Assembly (NCBI GenBank): GCA_019828545.1 | Contig: JACVRA010000170.1 | Location: 186,001 to 250,000, forward strand | Direction of reading: 5' to 3' | Source: Paracamarosporium sp. OC-R06-R3 | Lineage: Eukaryota > Ascomycota > Dothideomycetes > Pleosporales > Didymosphaeriaceae | DNA: 64,000 nucleotides | In this document: positions 33,682 to 44,804 of the stretch, piece by piece | Position numbering within the stretch: the stretch's first letter is position 1 | How the letters are laid out: each line of letters begins with the position of its first letter | Notes under the pieces: generated by a model | Seen by the model: only the letters and a program-made list of their open reading frames with translations | Database searches by the model: none | Told to the model about the DNA's origin: nothing | Made by a program: the position numbers and the translations under genes

Positions 33682-34878
33682 CTACGCATCTCCCTCCCAA
33701 TCCTCAAACACAGCCTCCACATCCATAAGCCCGTTCACCTCGCCCCAATTCGGATCCGTCGGCGGACTCCCGACCTTCCCCCTATAATGCCTAAACTCGA
33801 CCCCCTTCGCATCATACGTCACCATCTTCAAGCACGTCGGATAGTAACTCGTACTCCTCTGGCTGGCAAAGCACGGGTCGAACTCAGCCACGGCGCCGCT
33901 CTCCACCGTCACCCACTCCCACACCGCGTTCCTCACCACCCTCTTGCTGAGATTGAACCAGCTCTGCACGCCCGTCGCGTGGTCCCCTGCAAACGTGAAG
34001 TTAGAAACGAGGATGTTCTGCACCGTCGACGTCGACGTGTTGCTCGTGGGCGCGATGTACGGGAAGATGGTGCTGAACATTATCTCCGCGCCCATGTACG
34101 CGCGGCGACACGTTACGTTCGTTACCTGGACGGCATCCGTGCCGTGGTCGAAGGCGAGACATGTGCCGACTGGTCTCTCGTTGCCGTTTTTTGCGGCGCG
34201 GAAGTCCATGTTTACATTTGAGATGGATACGTTTGAGACCTGCCCCATTTCGAAGCCGAACGTGTCGTGCGCGAAGTAGATGCCGTTTACGCCGTCGGCG
34301 GTGAGATTGAGGTTGTCGAAGCGTAGATTTGAGCTGTTGCCTTGCAGGATGAAGAAGCGGTCTTGCACGTTTTTGAAGTACAGGTTTGATATGCTGATGT
34401 TTGAGGAGCTGTTAGTGACGTGCACGAAGGGGTAGCCGCCGAGTTCAGGGTTCCAGCCTGGCCGTTGGTACCAGGTGAGTGCGTTGCCGTCGACGATGCC
34501 TGAGCCCGTCACGCTACGGATGCGGACGCCTGTTGCGTTTGCGATGGTGAAGACGGAGCGGCCATATTGGGCGTAGTAGGAGAGTTGTGAGGCCGCGAGG
34601 ATGAGCGTGCCTTCGATTTGGAAGTCGCAGTTTTTGCAGGGGGAGAAGTCGATTGGTGTGAAGATGCTGTAGTACTGGTCGGCGGGGAGGACGATGGTGC
34701 CTCCTTGGCCGCATTCCTTGAGCGCGTCGTTGATGGCTGGGGAGTCGTCGATGGCTTCGAACCCGTTGGCCAGCGGCGTGCATACGTTTTCGGCTACTGG
34801 TCTTGCAGCTGCGTAGACAGCCAGCAGTGCAATGACACCGCTATGGAGAGATAGCGACCACATTTTAGTACCAGGCAC
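33682..34878 (-). CDS. GH28-like secreted beta-helix protein, catalytic residues not conserved
   Basis: 398 aa, intronless. A signal peptide (WSLSLHSGVIALLAVYAAA) precedes a pectin-lyase-fold domain typical of GH28: AINDALKECGQGGTIVLPADQYY, VDGNALTWYQ, and successive beta-helix rungs (VTNSSSNISISNLYFKN, NSSNLRFDNLNL, VSNVSISNVNM, AVQVTNVTC). Many N-glycosylation sequons are present. The active-site signatures of polygalacturonases are not: the NTDG site reads TADG, the GDDC site reads VGTCLAF, and the GHGLSIGS site reads RAYMGAEIMFS, removing the usual catalytic aspartates and histidine. The protein may be a non-catalytic relative or act on a different substrate. The second in-frame ATG (MWSLSL) is the likelier start, immediately before the hydrophobic core. 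Confidence 0.82.
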   Translation of the reverse strand: MPGTKMWSLSLHSGVIALLAVYAAARPVAENVCTPLANGFEAIDDSPAINDALKECGQGGTIVLPADQYYSIFTPIDFSPCKNCDFQIEGTLILAASQLSYYAQYGRSVFTIANATGVRIRSVTGSGIVDGNALTWYQRPGWNPELGGYPFVHVTNSSSNISISNLYFKNVQDRFFILQGNSSNLRFDNLNLTADGVNGIYFAHDTFGFEMGQVSNVSISNVNMDFRAAKNGNERPVGTCLAFDHGTDAVQVTNVTCRRAYMGAEIMFSTIFPYIAPTSNTSTSTVQNILVSNFTFAGDHATGVQSWFNLSKRVVRNAVWEWVTVESGAVAEFDPCFASQRSTSYYPTCLKMVTYDAKGVEFRHYRGKVGSPPTDPNWGEVNGLMDVEAVFEDWEGDA

Positions 34879-35658
34879 CCGGACGATTTACCCTTACTGA
34901 AGCCCATATTTCGACCAGCCACCACCGTTTATAACAATGGTTTACTGCAGAAACTTTTCGCTTTCGCTCGGCATCAACGCCGTATAACCCATGTACCTGC
35001 CCTGCATTCGTTACATGTCCAGGTGTGATGTTGCTGCAACATCCCGGTGCTGGCCCTTGATCCATATTGCTTCATATACCTCGTAAATAGCCGTTCACTC
35101 TCGGCCGCGTTTATCCCGTCTAGTCTGCCGCTACAAGCGTTTTCGAACAAGGTTTATATATATGTGTGTATATTTGGATATGCGAAGAATGGATATAGAG
35201 GTTAGTGAAGGAGCGCTACAACCGTGTCATCAGTAGGATGTATCGAATTGGAGAATCGATTGTGAACGTACGTTGGCGATTACTAACAGCTAAGCAGTCG
35301 AGTGCTTGACCATTTCCGAGGCAAAGACCTCTTTAGCCTGCTGAATAGTTAGTCAACTCACGACTAAGATGCTAATACACATTGCGAGCTGACGTGGTGA
35401 ATGTGCAATATTATAACTGCTCTACTCTACCACTCTAATCCTACGATGCTACATGACTGCTCTACGATGATATATGCATCGCTTCAACGCATCAAAAGGC
35501 GGCCTACAAGATCAGAGCTTCTATATCGTGATGCTTACGCATCCAACTATACGTCTTCCAAGATATACCGCAGAAATTTAACAAACCATTTGAAACCCCC
35601 ATTACTACGCCATTAAGCAACGACCAACAACCGGTGGACTCGAAAAGGGAGTGACACC
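34879..35658. other. Intergenic region
   Basis: 780 bp with the promoter of the GH28-like gene and the 3' region of NHA1; AT-rich, no gene supported. Confidence 0.5.
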
Positions 35659-38600
35659 TTATTTCCTCCATCTCAACTTGCCCAACGGGCCCTTCTTACT
35701 GCTCTCAGCTGCCTCCTCTTCCTTTTCCTCTTGCGCTCTCTCGTCCTTCGTCGGAAGTCTCGGCTGCTCCGCAAATCGGATTCCCGGTGTCCTCCTCGCT
35801 GCAGCTTCCTGCTTCGCTGCGTGTGACCCTCGGCCTGTCTCGAGTGGGTCACCGCCCTCCTCGGCATCGGAGTCCGACTCGGGAGATGACTCGTCGCCAC
35901 TTCCCATACCTAACGCACCGAGCCGACGCTTCCGCTCGGCAGCCGTTTCGCCTTCGTCCATGCGGGACTTGGGCGGTGGCTGAGAGGGATCGATGGTGCG
36001 GCGCGCTGAATCAGAGGGCGATGAAGAGCTAGTGAGGGCAGCAAGGCGACGCTTTCGCTCGGCAGGCGTCTCTTGGTCCTCGTCGTCAGAGGCTTCAGGT
36101 GACTTTTCGCCGCGTTGTGCTCGAGGAGAGCCCGGTTGCTCAGTTGCCTCGCGACGGCGGCGCTGGGCTGCAGTCTCACCTTTCCCCTTCTCCGTTGAGA
36201 ACTTGGCGAGATTTTGGCGTACGTTGTGGAACGGTATGTCTTCGTCGTCGCTATCAACAAGAGTGAGTCCCTCAGGGCCGCGCTTACGCTCTTCCTGCTT
36301 TGCTTCTGGGGATTCAATGCGCTGGATCTCGGCCTGGCCATCCTCACCCACAACCGGCGGAACCTTCGCGGAGGAAGCGACGCCTCGGCGGGTGGCGTCC
36401 TTTGCATCTTGATGAGCCTCACGTTTAATTCCTTCGGGAACATCGCTTTCCTGGATGAACTTGGCGCGTGCCTTTGGTTCCATACCGGACATTTGCTGAA
36501 TGAATTCGGCCTTGCTCATCCGTCGGCCACCAGCTGTAACTGTAAAACGGATGCGGTCGTCATCTTCATCGATTGCGGGCTTCTTCTTCTTGCCTTCAGC
36601 AGCACCTTGACCTTGTCCAGGAGCCTCGCTTTCATGTTGTTTATGCGCCGGAACACCCATGTACGTGCCCATTTTGCGTAAGCTCTGCATGGCGCGGCCG
36701 CTCGTCTCTACCATAGAGGACTTGCGATCGGTACCAGGACGTTCTTTTGGTTGGGCGGGAATGTCATATTTCTTGATGACCTCGCCGTCTTCGTCTTCGA
36801 CAATAATGGTGTTGCCAAACTGATAAGCAAGCGCAGGGCCCCGCTTCTCAGGCCTCTGGGCCTTTGGTGGTTCAGCTGGCCCAGCTTGCGCCTGTTGGTG
36901 CCTGCCTGAAAAGCTCTCCATCCGCTTGCGCCATGTTTTAGGGTGCTCAATTGCTTCCAGCACCTTTCCAGGTGCTTCTTCTGCTGGACCACCGTGTTCA
37001 GTCTGAGCAACGCCATGTTCGACGTCCTTTTCCGATGCGAGCCGTGCCGCTTCAATGTTGTCCCGCTGTAGCCGTTCATCAGAATCTTCGCCAGGGCGGG
37101 TTTCACGCACGCCCAAAACGTTCCCCTCTTCGTCTTCGATGACAGTCTTGTCACCCTCTTGATATATCTCTTCTTCTGATCTGGTTCTCCCTTTCTCTCT
37201 GGCAGTCGCAGACCCTTCGGCCGAGTCATCACTCGGTACAGCGAGCGTATCTGAATCTCGCTCTTGCAACGGAGAGGTAGCCTCATACGCCTCGCGATTA
37301 CCTCTGTTGGGCATGATGGCAGATTGTGAAATCGGCCCACCGGGACCACGTCCAGCGTCCCAACCACGACCCCTACGACGAGCAGAAGGCCGCAGAGAAC
37401 TTGCGCGGCTTCCGTTGTCCTCCTCTTTCTGGCGTCTCAAGAACGAGCCGGTTATTCCAACATTCGGCAAGCCACCAGGTCCAGTGGTATCCTTCTCATC
37501 AAAAGAGGACTCGGAAGGCCGACGTCCGAGAGACATGGATGATTTGGAGCGCGACTGGATACGTGGAAGACGATCCATCCAGCTTGGCCCATCCTCATTT
37601 GCTTGAGTGTAAGATAGCGAAATTGTCAAGGTGTTGATGTGTTTTCCAAGCGTGAACACAGCAATCGAACTTCCATGCACCAGAATACTGCAAATAACCA
37701 GGAAACACGTGATCGGCCATATCAGTTCGATGACATTGAGGTGCTCCCAACCTTCATCCGGTATCTTGGCCAAAGGTGTCGTTTCCTCCGTCTCCAATTC
37801 TGCTCTCGCTAAAATGGCAACGAAAAGACCACCAACTCCAATGGGACCAAAGTGTCCGGCGAAGAGTGCCTCTCGCCAGGTCTTGATATCAGGAATTATG
37901 GGTTTGAGCGCCAGCATGACTGGTATGCGGCGGAAAAAGAGGACGAGAATACCTAATACGACCAGTCTCCAAGGAGTTATGCCAAGGGTTGACGAATTGA
38001 ATTGCTCCCACGGGATGATGGTCCCGAAGTAGACAAAAAAGGCCAAATTGATCAGCAGATCGATGACGTTGGATACGTGCGACTCTTCCGTCTTTTCAAG
38101 AAACCAGCCATCGTTTGAAAAGCCAACTCCACAGGCAAATCCTATGAGTAGATCGTCCATACCTAGCAAACTTCCAGACCCAGCACAGAACAGCGCCAGG
38201 ACGAAGTAAAACACAAGGAAACTCTCTCGGTCGACCAGGTCACGGTCGTGTGCATATCGAATTGCGCGACGGGCTGCATAGCCGACGCACACACCGAAAA
38301 CGGCACCAAAGATGCACTCGTATAGAATGGTGTAGCAGAACCAATGGAGAGCCACCTTGTCAGGATGATGGTGGTAGCGAATGATGTAGATTGCCAAATA
38401 GACGAATGGGAAGGCCATGCCATCGTTGCAGCCCGACTCAGCCGAGAGCAAGTCTCGCAAATGCTTGGGGACGCGCTTTGCGAACTTGCCCTTTCCAACA
38501 ACGGAAGAAGCCAAGACAGGGTCGGTTGCAGTGACGCAGGCGGCTACACAAAGGCTGTCGAGCCAGTTCAGATGGCTCCCAAACATCCACCAAATGAACA

Positions 38601-38955
38601 AGCTGGTGATAAGCCAGCCAAAGGTCATGACTGGTATTAAAAGGAGCGTGACCGACCTCCAATGCTTCTCCATGTATGCACGGGGCAATTCGACTCCAAC
38701 GGCGAAACATTGGACGACGAGGACGATTCGGGAAAATTCGAGCGTGATCAAATCGGTATTGCCCCAATCTCCCGGGTCTATGAGGTTAGCCGCGTGCGGA
38801 CCGAAAATGATGCCGCATATCGTTGCGACAGTAGCTTCACCGATGTACAACCGCTCCTTGATGACGGACGAGCACAACATGAACAAGCTCGTGAAGCCGC
38901 CCAAGATGATGTACACCAAGTGCGGCTTCGTTATGGAAAGGTGTTCCCAGGCCAT
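35659..38955 (-). CDS. NHA1: Plasma-membrane Na+(K+)/H+ antiporter
   Basis: 1098 aa, single exon. The first 450 residues form a CPA1/NhaP-type transporter with about 12 membrane helices. The signature TATDPVLA (142-149) and the ion-binding pair N177-D178 in SAESGCNDGMAFPF are intact, as are the fungal Nha1 stretches GFACGVGFSNDGWF and GHFGPIGVGGLF. The C-terminal 600 residues are a hydrophilic, charged, low-complexity cytosolic tail, as in Nha1/Sod2 proteins, where it regulates activity and binds kinases or 14-3-3 proteins. The role is export of Na+ and K+ in exchange for protons, for salt and pH tolerance. Dense shadow ORFs on the opposite strand of the tail reflect its biased codons and are not genes. 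Confidence 0.95.
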   Translation of the reverse strand: MAWEHLSITKPHLVYIILGGFTSLFMLCSSVIKERLYIGEATVATICGIIFGPHAANLIDPGDWGNTDLITLEFSRIVLVVQCFAVGVELPRAYMEKHWRSVTLLLIPVMTFGWLITSLFIWWMFGSHLNWLDSLCVAACVTATDPVLASSVVGKGKFAKRVPKHLRDLLSAESGCNDGMAFPFVYLAIYIIRYHHHPDKVALHWFCYTILYECIFGAVFGVCVGYAARRAIRYAHDRDLVDRESFLVFYFVLALFCAGSGSLLGMDDLLIGFACGVGFSNDGWFLEKTEESHVSNVIDLLINLAFFVYFGTIIPWEQFNSSTLGITPWRLVVLGILVLFFRRIPVMLALKPIIPDIKTWREALFAGHFGPIGVGGLFVAILARAELETEETTPLAKIPDEGWEHLNVIELIWPITCFLVICSILVHGSSIAVFTLGKHINTLTISLSYTQANEDGPSWMDRLPRIQSRSKSSMSLGRRPSESSFDEKDTTGPGGLPNVGITGSFLRRQKEEDNGSRASSLRPSARRRGRGWDAGRGPGGPISQSAIMPNRGNREAYEATSPLQERDSDTLAVPSDDSAEGSATAREKGRTRSEEEIYQEGDKTVIEDEEGNVLGVRETRPGEDSDERLQRDNIEAARLASEKDVEHGVAQTEHGGPAEEAPGKVLEAIEHPKTWRKRMESFSGRHQQAQAGPAEPPKAQRPEKRGPALAYQFGNTIIVEDEDGEVIKKYDIPAQPKERPGTDRKSSMVETSGRAMQSLRKMGTYMGVPAHKQHESEAPGQGQGAAEGKKKKPAIDEDDDRIRFTVTAGGRRMSKAEFIQQMSGMEPKARAKFIQESDVPEGIKREAHQDAKDATRRGVASSAKVPPVVGEDGQAEIQRIESPEAKQEERKRGPEGLTLVDSDDEDIPFHNVRQNLAKFSTEKGKGETAAQRRRREATEQPGSPRAQRGEKSPEASDDEDQETPAERKRRLAALTSSSSPSDSARRTIDPSQPPPKSRMDEGETAAERKRRLGALGMGSGDESSPESDSDAEEGGDPLETGRGSHAAKQEAAARRTPGIRFAEQPRLPTKDERAQEEKEEEAAESSKKGPLGKLRWRK

Positions 38956-40645
38956 GGCGACACGCTGTGTCTGCTAGGTGTTGATTGTCTACTGTAACCG
39001 ATTCCTTCCCCCAAAGTGACAACGGGTAGAGCGTGGGATAGTAGAGCCGTCGGACTCGTTCGGTAGGCGTTTGAATGTAGGGAATGTGGTATTCAAGTGT
39101 AACGAGTGCAAACGGCGTTATCTGGGCAGAAGGATGTCGGAGCCGATGTCTAAGGTTGCAGAGTTTCGGCTGCTCGCACGGTTGAGTAACAAAGCCCTAG
39201 CGGTATTCATGTATGTGGCCGCCCAGTCGCCCGCCCTTAGCTTGCCGTGGAGGCTCTTTCTGTTTGGGGAACGCGGCGGAGGAAAGTGCGGGCCGGGGTG
39301 CTGTCGCGGCGCTGCACTCTGAGGGTCAGGACTGGTGCTGGCGAGAACAAGATGGCTTACAGAGAGGCCAAGGCAGGATCCTTCTCTGCGGTGGGACGCT
39401 GAAAGCTTGGGAGCAAAAAGCCTCGAGGTTCCTGTTCTTCGCGTCTGCTTGGTTGCGACGGGACGCGGAACCTTGGGTGGCCCACGGGATGCGGCAGCGG
39501 CGCGGTCAATTGGGCTCCAATGCGCGTGGCTGGGGTCCTGGGACGTCGGCGGGAGCGCTGGAGACGTCTCGCAGCGCAGATTCTGCAGAGAAGATGGGTG
39601 ACGAAGGCGCAGGACGGCCGCCATGTTTAATAGTTAGGGTCTTGGAACGGCTTGGGCACGCGCTTGGCATGATGGCATCCGCTCCACTGCGCCTATCAAG
39701 CCTCATCCGCCGAGGGCCCCGCGCACTCGCTCTCCGCCATGCAAAGACAAGCCGGGCAAGCAATTGCTCGACTGCGGACCACGGCTGCTGGCTCTGCGGG
39801 CACAGGCCCCTTGGGTTGCATCGCCGAAGAGCCCTCGGAGCGAAGCTTTCCACCCTTCTTGCTCTCTCTCGCTCTCGCTCTCCACGTCGCCCAGCCGGCA
39901 CCAGCAATCCGGGCCGCCAAGCGAGAACCCAAGGGCGTGCGAAACGAAACGCTCATCTTCACGCGGTGGCTGCGGCGTGCCCACCTGCCACTGGCTGCTG
40001 ACGGCCGTCCCTACACCTCCAGAAAGTCTCTTTGCATCACATGATGGCTCAACTGCAAGTGAACTGCACCTCGACTGCAGCCAGAAAATCCGCCGTGGTG
40101 CCGTGCGCGAATCAGCTCCGCGTCATTGGTTCCTCGCGCGTGGGGTGCGCCATGCCAACGGTGGGAGCAGCGCCCACGGGGGACAGCATCAACACAACGA
40201 GTAAGCTCTAGCCCAACACACGCATCCAGACGGTCCAACAGTGTATCGATAACTATCGACATGCGAAGCGCTATGTACACGACCCCACGCTGCGCTACAT
40301 ACAATGTTCCCCTCGGCCACCCAAGCGTCCAATAAATACAGCCTAAGCTTGTCAAGCACCATATCCCCGGTCAACATCCATACAGCCCCACCAGACCGGA
40401 ACACCCAATGTCGATAACAATGACAGTACCAGGATATGCCCACCAAATACCTCCAGGCCCATCCCGGATGCAAAACAAAGGGAAAAAACAAATGAAAAAT
40501 TTCGACGCCCAACCGCCCAAGCCCGGGAATTAAACGCCATACCAAACATTATGCGATGCTCTGGTCGTCGTCAGACTGACCATGCGTGTGCCGTCTTTAT
40601 GCATACGAATTCGTGTCGTCGTGAAGAAGCGTCGTTGTTTGTGTA
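38956..40645. other. Long GC-rich intergenic region, NHA1 promoter side
   Basis: 1.69 kb upstream of NHA1 and downstream of the arrestin gene. Several long overlapping ORFs (such as 39213..40001 on + and 39118..39624 on -) have no domain and read as Arg/Gly/Ala-rich non-coding translation. Probably a long promoter/5' UTR for NHA1 and the arrestin 3' UTR. Confidence 0.5.
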
Positions 40646-43109
40646 TCAATTGCCGACCGGCAGCCATGTTCGCCGCTCGTCCAAGGACCGGCTGTGGATG
40701 CGGCTCCCGGGTGTTAACGGGATCTCAACTCGACTCCGCCCACTACCCGTGCTGCTACCCCCTGACTCTCCTTCGCTGTCATCGTCGTATGCCGATAACC
40801 TAGCAAAGTAATCCGCCAGTCCGTGTGTGGGCGAAGCAATCGTTTCGTAGAGTGGAGGAGGCGTCTCCAGCGGTGGCGGGGGCTCCTCCTCCTCGAAAGG
40901 CGGTGGATTGAACGAAGGCGCTCTTAGAAGATGCATCGGTCGCTGTACCTGTCCGTCCGTTGGGCCGCCGATGTGAGCTGCTTGAGGCCGTGTGAGTCCT
41001 GGACTGGGCGTCGCAACATCTGAGTTGTTGCGTGAACGTCCCAAAGAGCCTAACGTGGGCACAAACGAAGGGGGCGAGGTACGGCGCACAGGAGCACCGG
41101 GACATCCACACTGCGGCATTTGCTGGCCTGCGACCGGAGCTTCAGGAGAGGTATATGCAGGGAGTGCTGTGTTTGCCTGAGTAGCTTGGCAAGAGAGAAT
41201 GTGAAATGGCGAATCGATGGAAATCTCAAAATGGCGTCTCTTTGTGGGATCGTTCTGGTCCGGTTTCGAAAGCCTCATCACGATCTTGATCCAATGATGC
41301 ACCTGAATGTTTTGGTACGTCGTATCAAAATGCAGCCTACTGGTCTTATCCTTGTCCTTCAAATTGTGACAGCTCGGCAATTGAACATTAAATTCCATTT
41401 CTGTTGGTCCGATGTTGACGTCTCCATTTGATAGGTCACCTAGTAAATTCGTCGGATCTTGGACGTCGACACTTTCGCCGCGGGATGCAGCTGCTCTCTG
41501 GTCGTAGGGAACTCCGCCTCCAGACGTAATCCGCATCGAGCTACCGGGAAATGTACTGGTTGCTGGGCCATCGGCTCGTTTTTCAAATAACTGTACTTTC
41601 CGAACGGGTTCCATTCGGTGCACACGCTTGTTCGAGCAGAAATACTCAATGTTCTCGGTGACGAAAACCTTGATTCTATGACACTGCACTTTTGCAAGCG
41701 GCGTCAACTTGAATGCGATAGGTACTTGAGCACCGAGTGGGAATGATTTGCCAGAGATCACGATGTCGTAGTGCAACTGGTCTTCCCAGCTTCGGCTGAT
41801 GGCTATCGGCTCGACCTGCTCCAGTGATCCTTCTGCTGGAGCACGGATAAGGACTACCTCCTTGCTACCGACAAGGTTGGCACGGAAGGCTCCTGCGCGT
41901 TCGATCGTCGCTTCAAGCTCATACTTGACCGAACCGAGTTCGACATCAATCGTCTCCGGAAGATGGCTGTCGAGCGGCAACTCAAAGTTGTACATGTACG
42001 TTCCAGGATTAAAGCTTCGGTAGCCTTTCTGTGCTACCGTGGGTCCACCGGAAGGTGATTCGCCCTTGCCAAAGCTGCGCGATTGGTTTACTTGGAGAGA
42101 TAATCGTTTCGCTTCCTTTGTGCTCAGATTCGTGGATGACGCATTAGGTGAATTGGCCGATCCACCTCTCGATGATGGAAGATTCGTACAGGAGCCCTTG
42201 AGTAATTCAACTTGATCTGCGCCCGTCCCTGTTTCGGCAGTAGGGAACTGAGCGTTAAAAAAGGGCCACGTATGGCTCATGATGGTATCAATTTCCTCAA
42301 ACTCGGTCTTTTTAGGAGGAATGCCTGTAGATGTTAAAATGCATTTGAGAATTGTGAGAAATAAACGTACCTTCAGGCCATTTAGTAATTGCTTTTCCGC
42401 GAAACTTGAGCGTGATGGCCTTGATTTTCGACGGCTTTGTCACTTTGAGGTTCAGGGTTCCGCGAAGCATTGCTGTGCTACGGTCTGACGTATCAGATTG
42501 CTCGAAGCCTTGCAGGAAAAGCAAAGGCTCGGTAAGGGTAACACCGACACTGATGCCATTTCCACTCGCCAGAGGCTTATCCTCAGGAAGCGTTTTTACG
42601 CTACTGCTCATCATGCTCTTTACCGAAGACCTAGCAGACGACCGATGACTTTCAACCAGGGCAGGTCGGGGACCACCGGCGGCACTGAGCGTGCCGCTCA
42701 CAGAGGCTCTGGGGTTCGACCTCATCTCGCCTGTCGCAACTGACCACCTCCTACTTCCGGGCGGAGACGGGTCGGGAGAAGTCCCACTGCTCGTCGACGA
42801 TCGCGGAGTTGTACCAGCGGGGGGCGGCGGAGGGGGGTTCGCAAGATGCGAGTCGATAAAGGATCGAAGGAAACGTTTTGCGTTCTCGCGCGGGCCTGCC
42901 AGCTTGTCGAAAATGTAGGATTTGCTGGTAGTCTGTCGTCTGAAGAGCAACGGGTCGGGTGCGACGCGGGCAATGTGAATGCGGTGAGGTCTGCGATTGC
43001 GGCCTTGGAAGATGCGGCGTCGAGCAGATTCTGGGTCGTGCAGGTGGTCGGGTATGTAGGCGAGGTGTCCGCGGTCAGTGTAGATGGGAAGGTAGTCTCC
43101 AGCTGTCAT
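40646..43109 (-). CDS. Arrestin-related trafficking adaptor (ART family)
   Basis: Two exons (43109..42371, 42324..40646; 46-bp intron, phase 1) give 805 aa. Arrestin N-lobe: GISVGVTLTEPLLFLQGFE, LRGTLNLKVTKPSKIKAITLKFRGKA, with SFNPGTYMYNFELPLDSHLPETI. Arrestin C-lobe: QLHYDIVISGKSFPLGAQVPIAFKL, KVFVTENIEYF, LHFDTTYQNIQVHHWIKIVM and the end of the domain IDSPFHILSC. The tail holds a proline-rich segment with PPPLYETI, a PPxY motif that recruits Rsp5/HulA ubiquitin ligase. Such adaptors direct ubiquitination and endocytosis of plasma-membrane permeases. The N-terminal 200 residues, rich in Ser/Pro, are probably phospho-regulated. Related to the CreD/ApyA/Aly class, but the exact orthologue is not resolved here. 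Confidence 0.9.
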
Positions 43110-44804
43110 GGCGAGTAAGCGTCACGTCGGAGCGGGGACGGCAGCAACAGTGGGACGGCAGAACATGGAGGACAAGGGCGGATTTGGAATTATAAGAAAG
43201 ATGGGCGTATGTGTGGGGAGGAGGGTGCTGACAGCAGCGGGTTGGGCAGTGCAACGGGTCGTCAAGGTGCAGAGCGGTGTACAAAGGACTTCCTGGCTAC
43301 GGTTGCAATGCCATGTGCAGGTAGACGATGTTTTGGGAAGGGGTTGCAGTCCAGCCCTCCTTGCGGAACAAAGGGGCCAAACGAAATGAGACAGGGACTC
43401 ACGTCGAAATGTACTCAGCGTAGCGCCGTGGGCATGGCCAGGTCAGTTGTTTATGGAGCACATGGGCGGGTTGGGAGAGCAGCGGTCAGCGATGGTGCGG
43501 AAGCGTGCGGGAAGACCCTGGTGGACGAGTGATGAGCTGGCGACCGAAGAGCATCTGGGTCAGGACGCAGGCCGGAGGACCAGGGGCATGCAATTAAAGG
43601 ACGCCGAAACTGGGCCGTTGGAAAAGGGCTTCGTGGGAACCAGGGCAACCCGTCGTCGATGCGCAGCAGGCCGGATGACGCAGTGTGGGGTTGGAGCGCG
43701 CGCGCAGCAGACGGGCAGGGGCAAGATGGCTAATGGCAGCGTCAGGATGCGGCCAGAATCATGATACCGCGCTCACACGCGTGCCTGCGACAGACTGGTG
43801 GGCACCGTGGGCACTGCGGACACAGCCATCGGCGAGCGATCTCTGCAGACGGAGACTGAAGAAAGCGCCGGGCGGCCAGTCGCTACGTCACAATTTGAGA
43901 TTTCAAGGCGTGCGCACGTCTCTGCAGCAGGCCAGCTAGCGCCCGAGCGCCGGATTGCTCGGCTTGTTGCACGCCTCTCGTAGGGCAGCGGATGCCCTTC
44001 CCACCAGCGCCGTTGCGCACGCCGGCCGGTTCGAGGGCTGGCTGACGAAGCCGCCTGACTGAGCCACGCTGGGCATCGCAGACAGGTTTCTCGGGGGGGC
44101 AGCGAGCAGCGTCGAGGGCAGCGTGCTGCCGAGCCTGCCAGGGCCCTTGATGTGTTGAGTCGAGTCTCGATGCACTGGTCATGCCATGTCTTTCCTGATT
44201 GCCATGGTCATGCATCCCCCCTCTATTCCCGGGTCCAATGCTGCCCTGTTGGGCCAGCGCTTGCTCGCGGTGCCCTCAAAGGCGTAATTGATCGCCGGCC
44301 TGGCCTGCTCAAATAGGCTGCCCCGTATCCCACGCTGCTCGACGTGTGGAGATCGACAGCGTCGACTCGGCGACATGTTTCGCCCAGGGCCATACCGGTA
44401 GTCGACAGGGACGGAAAATTTTCGCCCACGCTTAGCAACTCCCGACGACGTGAGCCGTCCTGTCCCGACGCCAGCTCAGACGGACGCAACGCTTGCGTAA
44501 AGGAGGCGAGTGGCGCCCAAGCATCCCCAGATCTCACGCCGGCGGCAGAGCAGCAAGATCTTGCTCCATGTCGCACGGACGCCCACCAGAATTTAAGCTT
44601 AATCCTAGGTGAGCCCCCCGCAACGCGTCCACGCGCCTTCTTGGCGGCTGTGGCTCGACGCGACCAAGCCATCCACCACGCGACGGGAACTTCCACATGC
44701 ATTCCTTAGCACAATGATCACAACCACCGGGGCATATGGTGAGGCCTATATCATGGCGCCGTCCATTGTCGTCCTTCGGCTCACATCAGACAGGAACAGG
44801 CCAG
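43110..44804. other. Long GC-rich divergent intergenic region
   Basis: 1.7 kb between the arrestin start (-) and the Dpb11-like start (+). Many overlapping ORFs on both strands, the longest at 44223..44702 (-), have no recognisable domain. Treated as two promoters with long 5' leaders. Confidence 0.45.

Noticed and set aside
35910..37367. Long ORFs in alternate frames inside NHA1
   Set aside because: They overlap the low-complexity tail of the intact NHA1 frame and have no domains; they are shadows.
39213..40001. 262-codon ORF on the + strand (and overlapping ORFs 39118..39624, 39506..39907)
   Set aside because: Composition is Arg/Gly/Trp-rich with no domain, start context or splice signals, and equally long ORFs exist in several frames, as expected of GC-rich DNA.
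44223..44702. 159-codon ORF on the minus strand
   Set aside because: It lies in a GC-rich divergent promoter region with competing ORFs in other frames and shows no recognisable motif.
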